DNA of 64,000 bases, from assembly GCF_905171775.1 (NCBI RefSeq), contig NC_053491.1:112261682-112325681 (forward strand). The letters are read 5' to 3'. Position numbers and translations under genes: made by a program. Below the pieces are notes generated by a model, which ran no database searches, was not told where the DNA came from, and saw only the letters and a list, made by a program, of their open reading frames with translations. Positions 10,980 through 22,428 of the stretch are shown here, piece by piece (positions within the stretch are counted from its first letter, which is position 1; each line of letters opens with the position of its first letter). The stretch comes from Rana temporaria (taxonomy: Eukaryota; Chordata; Amphibia; Anura; Ranidae).

Positions 10980-11139
10980 GGTGACCAGTGGCAGTTAATT
11001 TAACCCCTTTGTGCTGCATTAGTGACACCAGTGTCAGTGTTTATGAACCCTTCATGCTGCACCACATAGGGGAAATAAACACTGACACTGGTGTCACTAA
11101 TGCAGCACAAAGGGGTTAAATTAACTGCCACTGGTCACC
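10980..11139. repeat. Perfect 64-bp inverted repeat (hairpin)
   Basis: Arm 10980-11043 starts GGTGACCAGTGGCAG and ends GTCAGTGTTTA; arm 11076-11139 is its exact reverse complement over 64 bases. The spacer is 32 bases. Perfect arms imply a recent origin or ongoing conversion. It lies in the insertion that splits the Harbinger transposase. Confidence 0.95.
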
Positions 11140-11758
11140 GTGTTGCATATTGAAATTACCATTCTAAAGTAAACCCCCCCGAAGTGTTAATCACTTCAGG
11201 GCAGGCAGACGCAGTTAACATAGCAAAGCCACTGTGACAACACTGCCTTTCCTTATGTAAGGTTTTTAGCCTCTGCAAACTTACTTGCACTGACGTTGCA
11301 TGTGGCTTCACTGGATCGGCTCCTCGTAGGTCTTTGCAGCAGCTCTCCTCAGCTCTCTCATCCCGCCTCCCGGCATGTAAAAAACGACACCCTGTCGGGC
11401 GGAGAACAGCGGAGAGAAGAATCACTCCGCGGCGCCAGGGAAGGACAAGCTGGCCGGGACTAGATTCAGCAGAGCCGGAGCGGGCGCGGTAGAAAGAGAA
11501 GAGATACTGTTCCGCGCCCGAAATAGAGGAAATAGTCCCGTCCTGCTTTCGCCTACAACAAGCAAGGTAATGAGCCAAAGAAAAAAAAATGTAGAAAGCG
11601 GGCTGGTTGGACAGATGACTAGCGGTCAGGGCTGTGGAGGTTTTTTTTTTTTTTTAATAACATTAATTAGTTCTGACTGTCGAGGCTGCCCGGGCCCCCC
11701 TGCTAGCCGGGCCCGGTACAACAGGGCCAGTTGTACTGGCCTATCAGCGGCCCTGCTC
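11140..11758. other. GC-rich insert within the Harbinger transposase gene
   Basis: Non-coding sequence between the hairpin and the resumed transposase frame, CpG-rich at 11380-11560, with a T-run at about 11641. No transposase motifs can be read on either strand, so it is foreign to the gene. Origin not recognised. Confidence 0.5.
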
Positions 11759-12706
11759 ACATGCAGTGCAGCCACTGGTCAAGGTACTGGCAACACTCCA
11801 TTTCCTTGCCACTGGCTCTTTTCAGCGCACAAGTGGAGTGGTGGCTGGGATGTCACAATCCTCCATTAGCAGATGTGTGCACCAGGTTGTCCCCGCAATC
11901 CTCAGACGCATGGCCAACCAAATCATCAAACCCACCCAGGAGGACCTGCGGATGAAGGCAATGCGTGATTTCTACAGAATTGCAGAAGTCCCACGCACCG
12001 TGGGGGCCATTGATTGCACCCATGTGGCACTACAGCCCCCACCCTTGAGACAGAGCACATATACCGCAATCGGAAGCATTGGCATTCCATCAACGTACAG
12101 GTGATAGCCGATGCCCAATACCTCATATGGCACGTCCGTGCCAAACACCCAGGATCCAGCCATGACAGCTACATATTCCGTCAGAGCCCCATCCCAATGG
12201 AATTCGAACAGAACATGTATGGGGACAGCTGGCTGGTTGGTAAGTGACATGGGTGTCAGGCATGACTGTTCGCCCCCATGATGCAGACATCACGAGGGGC
12301 ACATGCACGACTAACATCCTCCTGTTTTTTCCCTTCCAGATGACTCTGCATATGCACTTGGACCCCATCTCATGACTCCATTCCGGAACCCCCAAACCCC
12401 AGGAGAGCAAAGATACAATGAAGCACACGCACGTACCCGTGGAGTGGTGGAACGCACCTTTGGCCTCCTGAAGTCCGATGCCTGGATAAGTCTGGGGGTA
12501 CCCTGTTGTATTCCCCAAACTTCGTGTGCCAGATCATCGGTGCATGTTGCATTCTGCACAACTTTGCCGTGAGAAAGGGCCTGGAGATTGAGCTATGTGA
12601 TGACCTGACCCCCGAACCACACAATCCCCCCCTGACCGAGGATACCCAGTCTTCTGAGGGAGCAGCAGTCAGGAGACGCCTCGCAGAAGGCATCTTTGCA
12701 CGTTAA

Positions 12707-13106
12707 ACCCACACATTAATCATGGCACAAGTAGAATGCATGCATGCACACCACTGTGGTCCCTAGCACACACACCCCACATCCACATCCAATTGGATTA
12801 GACAAAAGTACACCGCACGGTACTAGGGAGCAGCAAAGCCACGCCAAGGCTCCAATTATGTCACTGTACATTCATACACCATTCACACGGACCTGGGATC
12901 ACTTCTCCCTGGTCCTGGGGATCCCTTCTCCACCACAACCGAGGGTGACACCCCTTTTCCATCAGGAATGTCACCCCCACATTCATACATCATTCACAAA
13001 CATAAAACAAATCATAATCACAGTAAAAACAAAAAAAACAAAAAAAACACTGAAAACAAAAATACACAAAAAATTACCGTCGTTGGCGTGACCCACGCCT
13101 GGGCCG
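12707..13106. other. Harbinger inter-gene region
   Basis: Lies between the convergent 3' ends of the transposase (plus) and the Myb-like gene (minus). A-rich at 13010-13070 with AATAATCACAG- and AAAACAAAA-type runs. It probably holds the 3' untranslated ends of both genes. Confidence 0.5.
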
Positions 13107-14310
13107 GCCCCGGCCCCTCAGGGGAGACTCATGGGGGGGAATAAGGGGAAGGAGGAGCCTCCCCTGGTCTCTGCCCACCTGCCGGACTGCCCTCCAAGGC
13201 CACGGCTATCCTGGTGAGGCCCACATTCAGGGTTGCCGTGCTGGCCTGGACTGCCTGGGTCAGGGCACACACCTCCTGACCCACGTCTGTTGTGGCGGTC
13301 TGCATTTCATTAAAGCAGTTTATGAAAGCCAGGGAGTTACAGCTCATGTTATCACTGAGTCCTTTATGGAGGCCAGGCTCTCCTCCATCCGGGCCAAAGT
13401 CTGGGTGACCTGACCCAGATGGCGGGTCTGAAGGGCCTGGTCCCTCCGCAGATTAGCAGGCAGAAAGTCTGCCACCCCCCTGGTCTTGTGGGTCGCCTTC
13501 CTGCCTCCAGATGAGGCTTGTGGCCTGGGAGTAGGAGAGACCCTTGGGGGGGGAGCCCTGTTGGGGGAGGAGTGGGAGGGGCTACCCCTGATGGAGGCCT
13601 GACTACTGCCAGCCACAGGGGGAACCTCCTCCAAATGGAGAAGTACCTCATTGGCACTGGTGACCTCCTCCTCCTCAACCTCCTCCCCCTCAACCTCCTC
13701 CTCCTCATGAGGTGAGCTGTGGCCACTCCCCTCCCCTGAGGAGTCCTGGCTTGGGGGTCTTCATCAGCCTGATGTCCGGGGGATGGTGTAGACTGGCCAG
13801 ATGGCCCCACACCCTCCTGTCCATCTGTGGATGACACAAAACATTCACAGGTTGGAGGATACACACACTTGTCACATATTCCCTCCCCCCCCACACATGC
13901 TACTCGCCAGATAGAAAAAAAAAAACTTACCTGTCCTCACGGCCTCCTCGGAGTCAAAGCCAGGCAGGCCCACCACTTGCTGCCTGTGGAAGCACTGGGC
14001 CACCGCACGCTCCTCAGCAGTCAGCCTAATGGTGCAAGGTGGTCCCCCTCCAGTGCCCCTGGAATGTGCTGTTAGCTTGGCCAGCTTCCCACGGACCAGG
14101 CGCCTCAGATCGTTGATCTATTTTGTGATCCCACTGAGGGTCCTCGTCTCACCCCCCAACACATTGATATCATCTACAATGTCCTGCAGGATCTGCTTCT
14201 TCCTGGCCGGGGTGGTGTCCCGACTCTCAGGGCCATGCAAGGGTAATGGCCCTGGTCAGAATCTCCTTCTCCCGCACAGAGAAGTTCAACTTCCTCTTCT
14301 TTGGTGCCAT
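13107..14310 (-). pseudogene. Harbinger Myb/SANT-like DNA-binding protein, broken
   Basis: The minus-strand start near 14310 encodes Met-Ala-Pro-Lys-Lys-Arg-Lys followed by LNFSVREKEIL, the usual basic start and first helix of the Harbinger Myb-like partner. Frames then shift near 14240 and an in-frame TAG occurs near 14118. A GTAAG donor at about 13929 and an AG acceptor at about 13822 (minus strand) give a two-exon gene. The second exon encodes a Pro/Ser-rich linker and a helical C-terminus (RDQALQTRHLGQVTQTL, continuing to about 13130). The partner normally imports the transposase into the nucleus and binds the ends. Confidence 0.8.
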
Positions 14311-14325
14311 CTCAGCAACAAACAC

Positions 14326-14490
14326 TCAGCACAAACAGACAGCACAAACAGACAGCACAAACAGACAGCACAAACAGACAGCACAAACAGACAGCACAAA
14401 CAGACACCAAAAACAGAAACCAAAAACAGACAGCAAAAACAGACAGCAAAAACAGACAGCAGAAACAGACAGCAAAAACAGACAGCAAAT
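14326..14490. repeat. 13-bp tandem repeat upstream of the Myb-like gene
   Basis: About 12 units of 13 bp, CAAACAGACAGCA, drifting to CAAAAACAGACAG, just upstream of the minus-strand start codon, so in its promoter or 5' UTR. Cys/Leu-rich minus-strand frames are artefacts. Confidence 0.93.
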
Positions 14491-15214
14491 ACAATCTCCA
14501 ATAAGACTTTCCAATAACACTCCGACACAAACCAACAAATAGCCACAGACAACAGAACAAAAGCACCTTGCTTCAGGAAGGGAAACACATGGATGTACTT
14601 TCGCAATGGAAGGGCGTATGTCTGGGCCTATTTATGCACTGGGCGTATCTCACTAAGTACGCCGGGCCTAGTTCCTATCTCACTGATTGCGCCGGGCCGA
14701 GTTCTGAGCATGCGCAGTGAGGCGCAGAACATAGTCAGCGTCATGCGCGCATGCGCAGTCCGGCCGGCCCTTCATTTGCATGGGGTCTCGGCTCATTTCA
14801 ATGGAGCACGCCCCCTTCCTTCCCACTTTCAATTACCCTGCCTTACGCCTCGGAATTTACATTACGCTGGCGCATATTTGGGCGCAAACACTCTGTGGAT
14901 ACGGTACTTGCGTCTCTAAGTTGAGCCGGCGTAACGGAAATGAGATGCGCTACACCGGTCTATATATGCGCCGCTCTACGTGAATCTGGCCCAGTATTTT
15001 TTTGCTAGAAAATTGCTTAGAACAAACCTTATATATAATTTTTTAGCAAAGATCCTAAAGAATAACATGGCAGGGGCGCATGCGCGGGGCGATGCTGACC
15101 GGACTCGCCTGAGCCGCGCTCCACGAGACCCGGGCCTTCTAGGCGGATTTCCCAGGGCAATTTAGCACTCTCAGTGGCGATTTCACCCAGCACCCCTGTG
15201 GGAACATTCAGTGT

Positions 15215-16249
15215 ATGCCATCCGCTAGGAAGAAGCGGAATCGGAGCGCCGGGCACACCCTGACGAACTTTCTCCTTACCATGGAGCAGAGGCAAAAGAA
15301 GGCGTCCCAAGATGGCGCCGACCAGCACATGTGGACACAGGCCTGCACGGACAGTCACTCACCTAAGACCGTTCCTACACAGCCCCACAACAGTGAGTAC
15401 AACCCCCCTTTATCTAAAGCGGACCTGGATGATAGCTTGACAGCTATAATTAATAAATTGGTGGATAAAATTGAGCATGAAGTGCACAAATCCACGGCGG
15501 CTCTGTCCCAGGAGATTGCCAGTATTGGCAACCGCACGGATCTCCTTGAAACAAAGCATGATGAGCTCTCCCTGGCTCACAACGATCTTAGGAAAGATTT
15601 TGAAAACCTAGCTGACAACTTTGCCTTCATGCAGGCACAGGTTGAGGACCTTGACAACCGGAATCGCCGCCATAATATTAGGCTGAGGGGGGTCCCTGAG
15701 ACTGTCACTGACCTGATGCCTGCAGTATCAAAGTTTTTTCAAGGCCTCTTACCAGACAAGCCCCCCTCTGCATTTATCTGTGACAGGATTCACAGAGCGC
15801 TGCGTCCCAAACCCCCCCCTGATGGTCCACCCAGGGACATAGTGATGTGCATGAGGGAATTTCTAATAAAAGAAGATATAATGCGCGCATCCAGAAATTC
15901 CCCTAATCTAAACATGGATGGCAAAAGGATCCAAATATATCCGGATATACCCCCTGCAACCCTGGATAGGAGGCGCAGGATGAAAGAAGTTACCACTGTA
16001 TTACAAGCTGCTAGGATCAGGTACCGCTGGGGATTCCCCTTTAAGCTAACGATCCCACACAATGGATCAACGTACACGGTCTACAATGTTATCGAGGGAA
16101 AAGAACTCCTGGTGAAACTGGGCTTATTAACCCAAGATCCTCTTATTCGTCCCCCTGCTACACCCAAACCGTCCCCAATTTGGTCAACCCCGTCCACCAG
16201 ACGCAACCAAAGAAATCAAAGAAGACTAATCCAATCTTTCCAGAACTGA
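15215..16249 (+). CDS. LINE ORF1 protein (L1 Transposase_22 type), intact
   Basis: 344 residues from ATG to stop. The N-terminus is basic. A coiled coil runs roughly over residues 75-155 (heptad-rich, ending VEDLDNRNRRHNIRLRGVPE). An RRM-like domain covers about 155-245 (ICDRIHRAL, IVMCMREFLIKEDI). A C-terminal domain follows at about 255-320 with the family signature RIRYRWGFPFKL. This architecture belongs to the L1 ORF1 RNA chaperone, which trimerises and coats the LINE RNA in the cytoplasm. There are no internal stops, and the length (344) is close to that of mammalian L1 ORF1p. Confidence 0.92.
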   Translation: MPSARKKRNRSAGHTLTNFLLTMEQRQKKASQDGADQHMWTQACTDSHSPKTVPTQPHNSEYNPPLSKADLDDSLTAIINKLVDKIEHEVHKSTAALSQEIASIGNRTDLLETKHDELSLAHNDLRKDFENLADNFAFMQAQVEDLDNRNRRHNIRLRGVPETVTDLMPAVSKFFQGLLPDKPPSAFICDRIHRALRPKPPPDGPPRDIVMCMREFLIKEDIMRASRNSPNLNMDGKRIQIYPDIPPATLDRRRRMKEVTTVLQAARIRYRWGFPFKLTIPHNGSTYTVYNVIEGKELLVKLGLLTQDPLIRPPATPKPSPIWSTPSTRRNQRNQRRLIQSFQN

Positions 16250-16252
16250 CCC

Positions 16253-17234
16253 CTTCTGATTCTGGGTGGTCTCCTCGGCCCAAAATCATTGTCTCTTCCT
16301 GGTTTTTGCTCTTTTTAATTTTTTTTCTCGCTGTTATTTTTATTTTATTTTTCCCCCTACAATTATACTCCCCTCTCCGGAGAGGGACTCTAACATGGGA
16401 CATTTCATCAACCCACTTCTCAGATGCTCACCCTGGACCCATTCTTTTGGACTGCTGCTGAATACTTGCTAGCTGAGGCCTCACAGTGTTAGGTCAACAT
16501 ATTCACTACGAGTCCATGGTCAAACATCATTGTCCCATTACCAGATAAAGTGACAAGATTCATGAAGCTCCATCAGACTATACCTCTGCCCCAACCCTGT
16601 TTGACTCTGCATTATGCGCCCTGGTGCAAATTTTCCGCTTCATAGCACAAAGCATGTAGGTGGGAATTCCCACCCTAAGAACAATTTTTTTTTCTTACTT
16701 TGATACATATTGGTATTACCGTTTTTTTTTTCTCAAGATGCCTGGAACATCCGTCGTCTCTAGATTGACCCCACCTCCGCAGCTGATCTCGACTGCTGCT
16801 CCGTTCAAGGACGGGGCAGCACCCGAGCGGTCTGTGGTGTAGGGACACCCATGTCCCACTTCTTACAACTCGTTGTTGTAAAATGTTTGACAGGCCTTTT
16901 CCTGTCCCCAAAATATGTTCTGTAATTTTGACAACTTTGTGGTTTATATCGTGGGCCAATAGGGCCCTCTTTTTTGTTTGGATAAGCTCATCCAGTGACA
17001 GTCACTTAATCACTTTCTTTATGCTGGTTTATTGCACATACATTGTACTTTTTGCGATTTCATTGCTGTACATAGATTATGTATACCTGACTCATTCACA
17101 CTCTTTGGCTTTGCCCAGGTCTATGCCGATTGTTTTTACAACTGTATTTTTGTATTATCACATGAACCAAGGTGTGTGGTTTTACATCCTGATAATAAGA
17201 TTTAGTCTGTTGATAGTCCCGCTATTGTTTACCC
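16253..17234. other. LINE inter-ORF region
   Basis: About 980 bases between ORF1 and ORF2, T-rich, with several short frames but no conserved domain. It is much longer than the inter-ORF spacer of mammalian L1. How ORF2 translation is initiated is not apparent from the sequence. Confidence 0.6.
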
Positions 17235-20200
17235 ATGGGTCTTAGAATAGTCTCCCACAATACACAGGGATTTAACTCACCTCATAAGCGTAAAAAAGCA
17301 TTCCAACACTACAAGAGAATTGGAGCAGACATTATCTTACTCCAAGAGACACATTTTGCCACAGCTAACCACCCCACCTTTTTTAATAGAACATATAGTC
17401 AGCACCACTACACCACCTTCTCTAACAAAACCCATGGGGTTGCAATTTTTATACGTAACTCAGTCATTTTTGATATACAACATATTTTTAAAGACCCAGA
17501 TAGCCGCTTTATAATTTTAAAGGGTACAGTCAATAACAAAGGGATCACTATCGCATCTATATACGCCCCAAATGAATCTCAAACGACTTTCTTTTCAAAT
17601 TTTTTTAATATACTGGATAGATATCACTCCCCACATATGATCCTGGGTGGAGATTTTAACCTAACAGCTCATCCAGCCCTAGATAGAAGCAAAATCTCAC
17701 CCTCCTCGAAATCGTTCTCTAAAACAATTAACAGACTTATCAATAAAAACCAACTAATAGACTCCTGGAGGGCTCACAATGTAGGGATCAAAGCCTTTTC
17801 ACATTACTCTCACCCACACGACTGTTATGCCAGGTTGGACTACATTTTTTGCACCCCCGTTTTGTTGGCCAACTCATCCCATGCTCATATACACCCTTGC
17901 CCATGGTCTGACCATGACATCATATCTTTCGATACATCACACATAGGCCTTTCCCTCTCAACATACAATTGGCGACTTAATGATGCCCTACTGACAGACT
18001 CGGCAAACAAGGATTCTATTGCAACCCATATAGACAACTATTTTGAAGATAACATTAATGAAGACACTCCCCCTTCCTCTATTTGGGTAGCCCATAAGGC
18101 AGTTCTTAGGGGTCATATCATCAAATTAGCAGCGGCTAAAAATAGGGAAAGACTGGCTGATATTAAATGTCTAACAAATGACTTAAATCAATTATACTAT
18201 AAACTACAACATTCAACTTCACAGGAAATTACACATCAGATTCAATCCAAACGCAAAGCCCTTGATCTTATTCTGTCAGCAAACACAGAAAGGGCATTGA
18301 GGTTCTCAAAGGCCAAATTTCTGATACACAGTAACTCTCCCTCAGCAATGTTTGCCAGGAAGTTGAATCAAGATGTTAACCCCACTCATATTTACAAGTT
18401 ACGTGACACTCATGGTAACCTGATCACACATCCACGTGGAGTTCTCAATATCTTCACTGACTTCTACAAGAAACTGCTGTCCGACCCGGGTATAGACCCA
18501 GACACACCTGCCAACTCATGGTTGAACGACTTGAGACTCCCCTCTTTAGATCCCCACCAAACTGAACTCCTGAACAGGCCCTGTACTACAGAAGAAATCT
18601 CCCAGGTAATTAAATCCCTCAAAGTATCCACGGCCCCGGGCCCAGATGGTTTCACAACCTCCTACTATAAAAAAATTTCACCCTTGTTAGCCCCTAATCT
18701 CATGAAACTCTTTAATTATGTCCTGGAGGGTAATCAATTCCCTGAAGAGATGCTTTTAGCAAACCTCTCCCTGATCCCTAAACCCGATAAGGACCACACT
18801 CTCCCTCAAAATTTTCGCCCCATATCAGTATTAAATAATGATCTTAAAATATTCAGTAGAATCCTTGCAGACAGACTAGCCTCAGTTATTTCTCCCTTAA
18901 TCCATCACGACCAATCAGGCTTCATACCAGGTAGGCAGATAGTGGACAACATAAGACTAGTGACTAATGTCATCCAGGATGCTAACTTGAACTCCAAACA
19001 GGCCTGCCTCTTGAGCTTGGACATACACAAAGCTTTCGATAGCGTGAGTTGGTCCTATTTGAATAAACTTCTCCCTAAATTCGGAATCACAGGCAATTTC
19101 TTACAAGGCTTTAATGCCCTTTACCATGCCCCACAAACCCGTATCAAAATCCCTGGTAACAACTCAGAATTCTTTCCCCTGGGCAGAGGAACCAGGCAGG
19201 GCTGCCCCCTGTCCCCTCTCCTTTTTGCGCTCGCCATAGAGCCTCTTGCTCAGGCCATCAGGCACAATACTGACATTCGTGGGTATCCCGGTGGGGACTC
19301 GGAGTTCAAGATTAGTTTATATGCTGACGATGCACTAGTGTTCCTTACGGAACCCCTCCTCTCCATCCCAGTGCTCTTGGATACATTGAACACTTTCCAT
19401 GCTATCTCAGGCCTAAAAATCAACCCTGCTAAATGTTCAGCCCTATCACTTAACTTACCCCCGGATTTACTGACTAGACTGGGTAATAATTTCCCTTTCA
19501 TTTGGTGCCCAGACTCCTTCAGATATCTGGGGGTCAATATCTCCTCTTCATATACTCAACTATATAAAGCTAACTATCCCCCTATCATCGCACGCATTGG
19601 CTCTCTTATGAACTCCTGGTCCTCTTATCACATCTCATTCCTGGGCAGAGTCTGTGCTGTCAAAATGAGCATTATCCCTAAATTATTGTACTACTTCCGC
19701 TCCCTTCCCATACTTGTTCCCAAAACTAGGATTGAAGGTATCCAGAGAACTATCAACAAATTTATCTGGGAAGGTAAAAAACCCAGATATAGTTACGCTC
19801 TCTTACACCGACCTCAGGCAAAGGGCGGCCTGGGTTTACCCAACCTTTGGCACTATTATCTGGCCACAAAACTCTCCCAATTGTTGCAATGGTTCTCTCC
19901 TATGCAAAATATACCATGGAAGAAGTTTGAAACTACATCTATCCTTCCTTACCACCTTCAGGGCATATTATGGTCCAAAAATGTTCTCTACAGAAAGCTC
20001 TCCAAACTCAACCTTGTTGTGGCTCACCTCTTCCAATTATGGGTTAAAATAAATGACACTCACCTTCTTTCCTCCCCTATATCTCCTCTTACCTCATTTC
20101 TAGGTGACATCAGATTCAACCTGGCATATACCAATAGGCGGCATTTTTCATTATGGATAGATAAAAACTTACATACATTATCCTCATTCCAATCTAAATG

Positions 20201-20986
20201 GGAGTTTAAAACTTTCGAGATGATACAGAGAGTCCATGGCCTCCCCTATTCAGAGATAGAAAACTACAGGCTTATAAAATCGTTTTTGCAAACTATTTTT
20301 CACTATCCACCCTCCCCACCATGACATTGTTTGAGAGGATATGCCTCTCTTCTGCACGGGACAGAGGAATGATCTCTCTTATATATAGTTACCTCAACAA
20401 TCTTCAAGTGGAGGAGAAATCCTCCCAGATGCTACACTGGGAAGTGGAACTGGGAGTCACAATCCCCCCTGAATCTTGGTACGATATGGCAGAAAATCTC
20501 CGAAAATGCAATAAAGCTATATCTTTCAGAGAAACACCAATTAAAATATTCTCTAGGTGGTACTTTACACCCTCTAAACTCCATTCCTTCTATTTATCGG
20601 TCTCTCCAAACTGTTTTAGGGGCTGCTCTGAACAGGGTACTATGCTACACACATTCTGGAGCTGCCCATTCCTTGAGCAAATATGGAAAACTGCAGCAGC
20701 ATGGTTTGAGGCGACTACAGGCCACAAAGTCTCCTTTTCCCCTCAAATTTGCATTCTCTATGCTGGGATTCCAGATATTCCCACCCCACAGGTAAGATTA
20801 CTACACTCCCTATGTAGTTCAATACAGTGGATGGTTGCATTGAACTGGAGAACCAACAACTTATCCTGGCAACAGGTGTTGGATCGGTTGGAGATTCTCA
20901 AGCTTTCGGAAAGAGTTTACCATACCCTTAATGATAGCCTACAAACATATAACTCTAAATGGTCTAGTTGGTCCTCCAGCCATTAA
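17235..20986 (+). pseudogene. LINE ORF2 endonuclease/reverse transcriptase with one frameshift
   Basis: The first 1029 residues are open from 17235 to 20324. The APE-type endonuclease is complete: SHNTQGFN at the start, QETHF at about 36-40, GGDFNL at about 136, RLDYIF at about 200 and SDHD at about 224. The reverse transcriptase has NFRPISVLNNDLKIFSRIL, SGFIPGR, SLDIHKAFD at about 592, RQGCPLSPLLF and the catalytic YADD at about 694. Near 20320 a one-base shift in a C-rich run moves the frame. The C-terminal part continues 20321-20986 and carries the Cys/His motif CFRGC...HTFWSCP. Everything else is open, so a single base separates this copy from a complete ORF2. Confidence 0.92.
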
Positions 20987-21489
20987 CGATAACCTAGATT
21001 GCCTCCTTCTTCATTTAAACCCTCTACCCTTCGCATTTTAATTGAATCTTGGCTAAGGTTTTTTTTTTTTAAATCATGGAAAAAAAGTGCAATGATTTTT
21101 AAGCTATCTTTCATAGGTATTTCAATGTTATCTTACAATACTATATGTATTTGTATATCAGTGAAACTACGCTGATACTTGTACTGTCCATTCGTGTATA
21201 ATGTATGTATGCTTATTCACATTTATATTTACAATAAACTTTTGTAAACAAAAAAGAATAACATGGCAGTTGTGACAATATTTTGAGTCACATAGTATTT
21301 GTGCAGCAGTCTTTCCAAACACAATTTTTGGGGAAAAATAAGAAGAAAACAGTAAAGTTAGCCCAATTTTTTTGCATGTTGTGAAAGATGATGTCACCCC
21401 AAGTAAATAGATATCTAACATGTCACACTTTAAAATGCACGCACTCGTGAAATGGCAACAAACTACGGTATTTAAAAATCTCCATAGGT

Positions 21490-21640
21490 TACATAGTTAC
21501 ATAGTCAGGTTGAAAAAAGACACAAGTCCATCCAGTTCAAACATAAAAGAAATATATATATATATATATATAATATCATACAATCCTATATACCCAATTC
21601 TATACCCACAGTTCATCCAAAGGAAGGCAAAAAACCCCAA
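21490..21640. repeat. Short SINE-like repeat with TA microsatellite
   Basis: Starts TTACATAGTTACATAGTC and GGTTGAAAAAAGACACAAG, has (TA)n at about 21551-21572, and ends AAAGGAAGGCAAAAAACCCC. It interrupts the host repeat between CTCCATAGG and TGACGTTTAAG. A related 3' part may be the repeat at 40440-40666. Confidence 0.6.
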
Positions 21641-21689
21641 GTGACGTTTAAGTTTTTTTTAATGGTTACCAGTTTAGAGTTACAGAGTA

Positions 21690-22428
21690 GTAGCTGGATT
21701 CAGGTAGGAGCGCGCATCTTTAAGGCGGCGTAGCGTATGGCATTTACACTACACCGCCGTAAGTTAGAGAGGCAAGTGCTGTATTCACAAAACACTTGCC
21801 TCCTAAGTTACGGCGGCGTAGCGTGAATTGGCCGGCGTAAGTGCGCCTAATTCAAATGAGGATGTGGGGGGCGTGTTTTATGTATATTACTTGTGACCCG
21901 ACGTGGTTGCCGTTTTTTACGAACGGCGCATGTGCCGTCCGTGTACATATCCCAGTGTGCATTGCTTCAAAGTACGCCGCAAGGACGTATTGGTTTTGAC
22001 GTAAACGTAAATTACGTCCAGCCCCATTCACGGACGACTTACGCAAACGACGTAAAATTTTCAAATTTCGTCGCGGGAACAACGGCCATACTTAACATTG
22101 ACTAGTCCAGCTATTTGATGGAATAACTTTACGCCTGAAAACGCCTTACGTAAATGGCGTATCTTTACTGCGATGGCCGCACGTACGTTCGTGAATAGGC
22201 GTATCTAGTCGTTTACATATTCTACGCCGAACTCAACGGAAGCGCCACCTAGCGACCATCGGAAAAATTGCACCCTAAGATACGACGGTGTAAGAGACTT
22301 AGCCTAATTTAAGGGTATCTTGTTTCCAGAATACGCTTAAATTTGCGACGGTGCAGATTCAGAGTTAGGCCGGCGTATCTACTGATACGCCGGCCTAACT
22401 CTCTCTGAATCTAGCTATTGGTCTTTTG
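21690..22428. mobile_element. Harbinger-related MITE, copy A
   Basis: Imperfect terminal repeats are GCTGGATTCAGG on the left and CTGAATCTAGC on the right. Interior blocks (ACGAACGGCGCATG, GACGTAAACGTAAATTACG, CTTACGCAAACGACG) are shared with 31974-32678 (same orientation) and 30787-31668 (inverted). The target duplication is unclear (TA-type). No transposase. Confidence 0.8.

Larger units (their letters stand above)
10176..12706 (+). pseudogene. Harbinger transposase (HARBI1-like nuclease), broken
   Basis: The start near 10176 (Met-Pro-Gly-Ala-Ser) leads into an Arg-rich stretch and the FRFSPDAIQELT region. Coding is interrupted at about 10390-11758 by a minisatellite, a perfect hairpin and GC-rich DNA. 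It resumes at 11759 with the region matching HARBI1 (GMSQSSISRCV, then GAIDCTHVAL with the first catalytic Asp near 12011). A one-base frameshift follows at about 12045. A GTAAGT donor after 12239 and an AG acceptor at about 12338 define an intron. The DSAYAL segment and the ERTFGLLK segment with the catalytic Glu follow. A small deletion near 12480 causes another frameshift, then CQIIGACCILHNFA leads to the stop at 12704-12706. Its role would have been DNA cleavage and integration; it cannot act now. Confidence 0.88.
9762..14992 (+). mobile_element. PIF/Harbinger DNA transposon, two-gene, decayed
   Basis: Terminal inverted repeats start GGGCCAGATTCAC at 9762 and end GTGAATCTGGCCC at 14992. 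The 3-bp duplication AGT flanks both sides (9759-9761 and 14993-14995), as expected for Harbinger. It holds the usual two genes: a DDE nuclease (HARBI1-like) on the plus strand and a Myb/SANT-like protein on the minus strand. Both are broken. Subterminal regions carry repeated GGCGTAAG/CTTACGCC-type motifs, shared with the short elements at 21690, 30787 and 31974, which look like non-autonomous relatives. Confidence 0.92.
15074..21252 (+). mobile_element. Full-length L1/Tx1-type LINE retrotransposon
   Basis: A 17-bp target duplication AAAGAATAACATGGCAG occurs at 15057-15073 and 21253-21269, directly flanking the element. It has a CpG-rich 5' end (GGGCGCATGCGCGGGG), ORF1 (15215-16249), a roughly 980-base inter-ORF region, ORF2 (17235-20986 with one frameshift), and a 3' UTR with AATAAA at 21233 and a short A-rich end. 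The complete 5' end plus the intact duplication show a recent full-length insertion by target-primed reverse transcription. Confidence 0.95.

Noticed and set aside
11156..11578. 140-codon minus-strand frame, GC-rich
   Set aside because: No motif or splice-consistent context; lies in the insert that breaks the Harbinger transposase.
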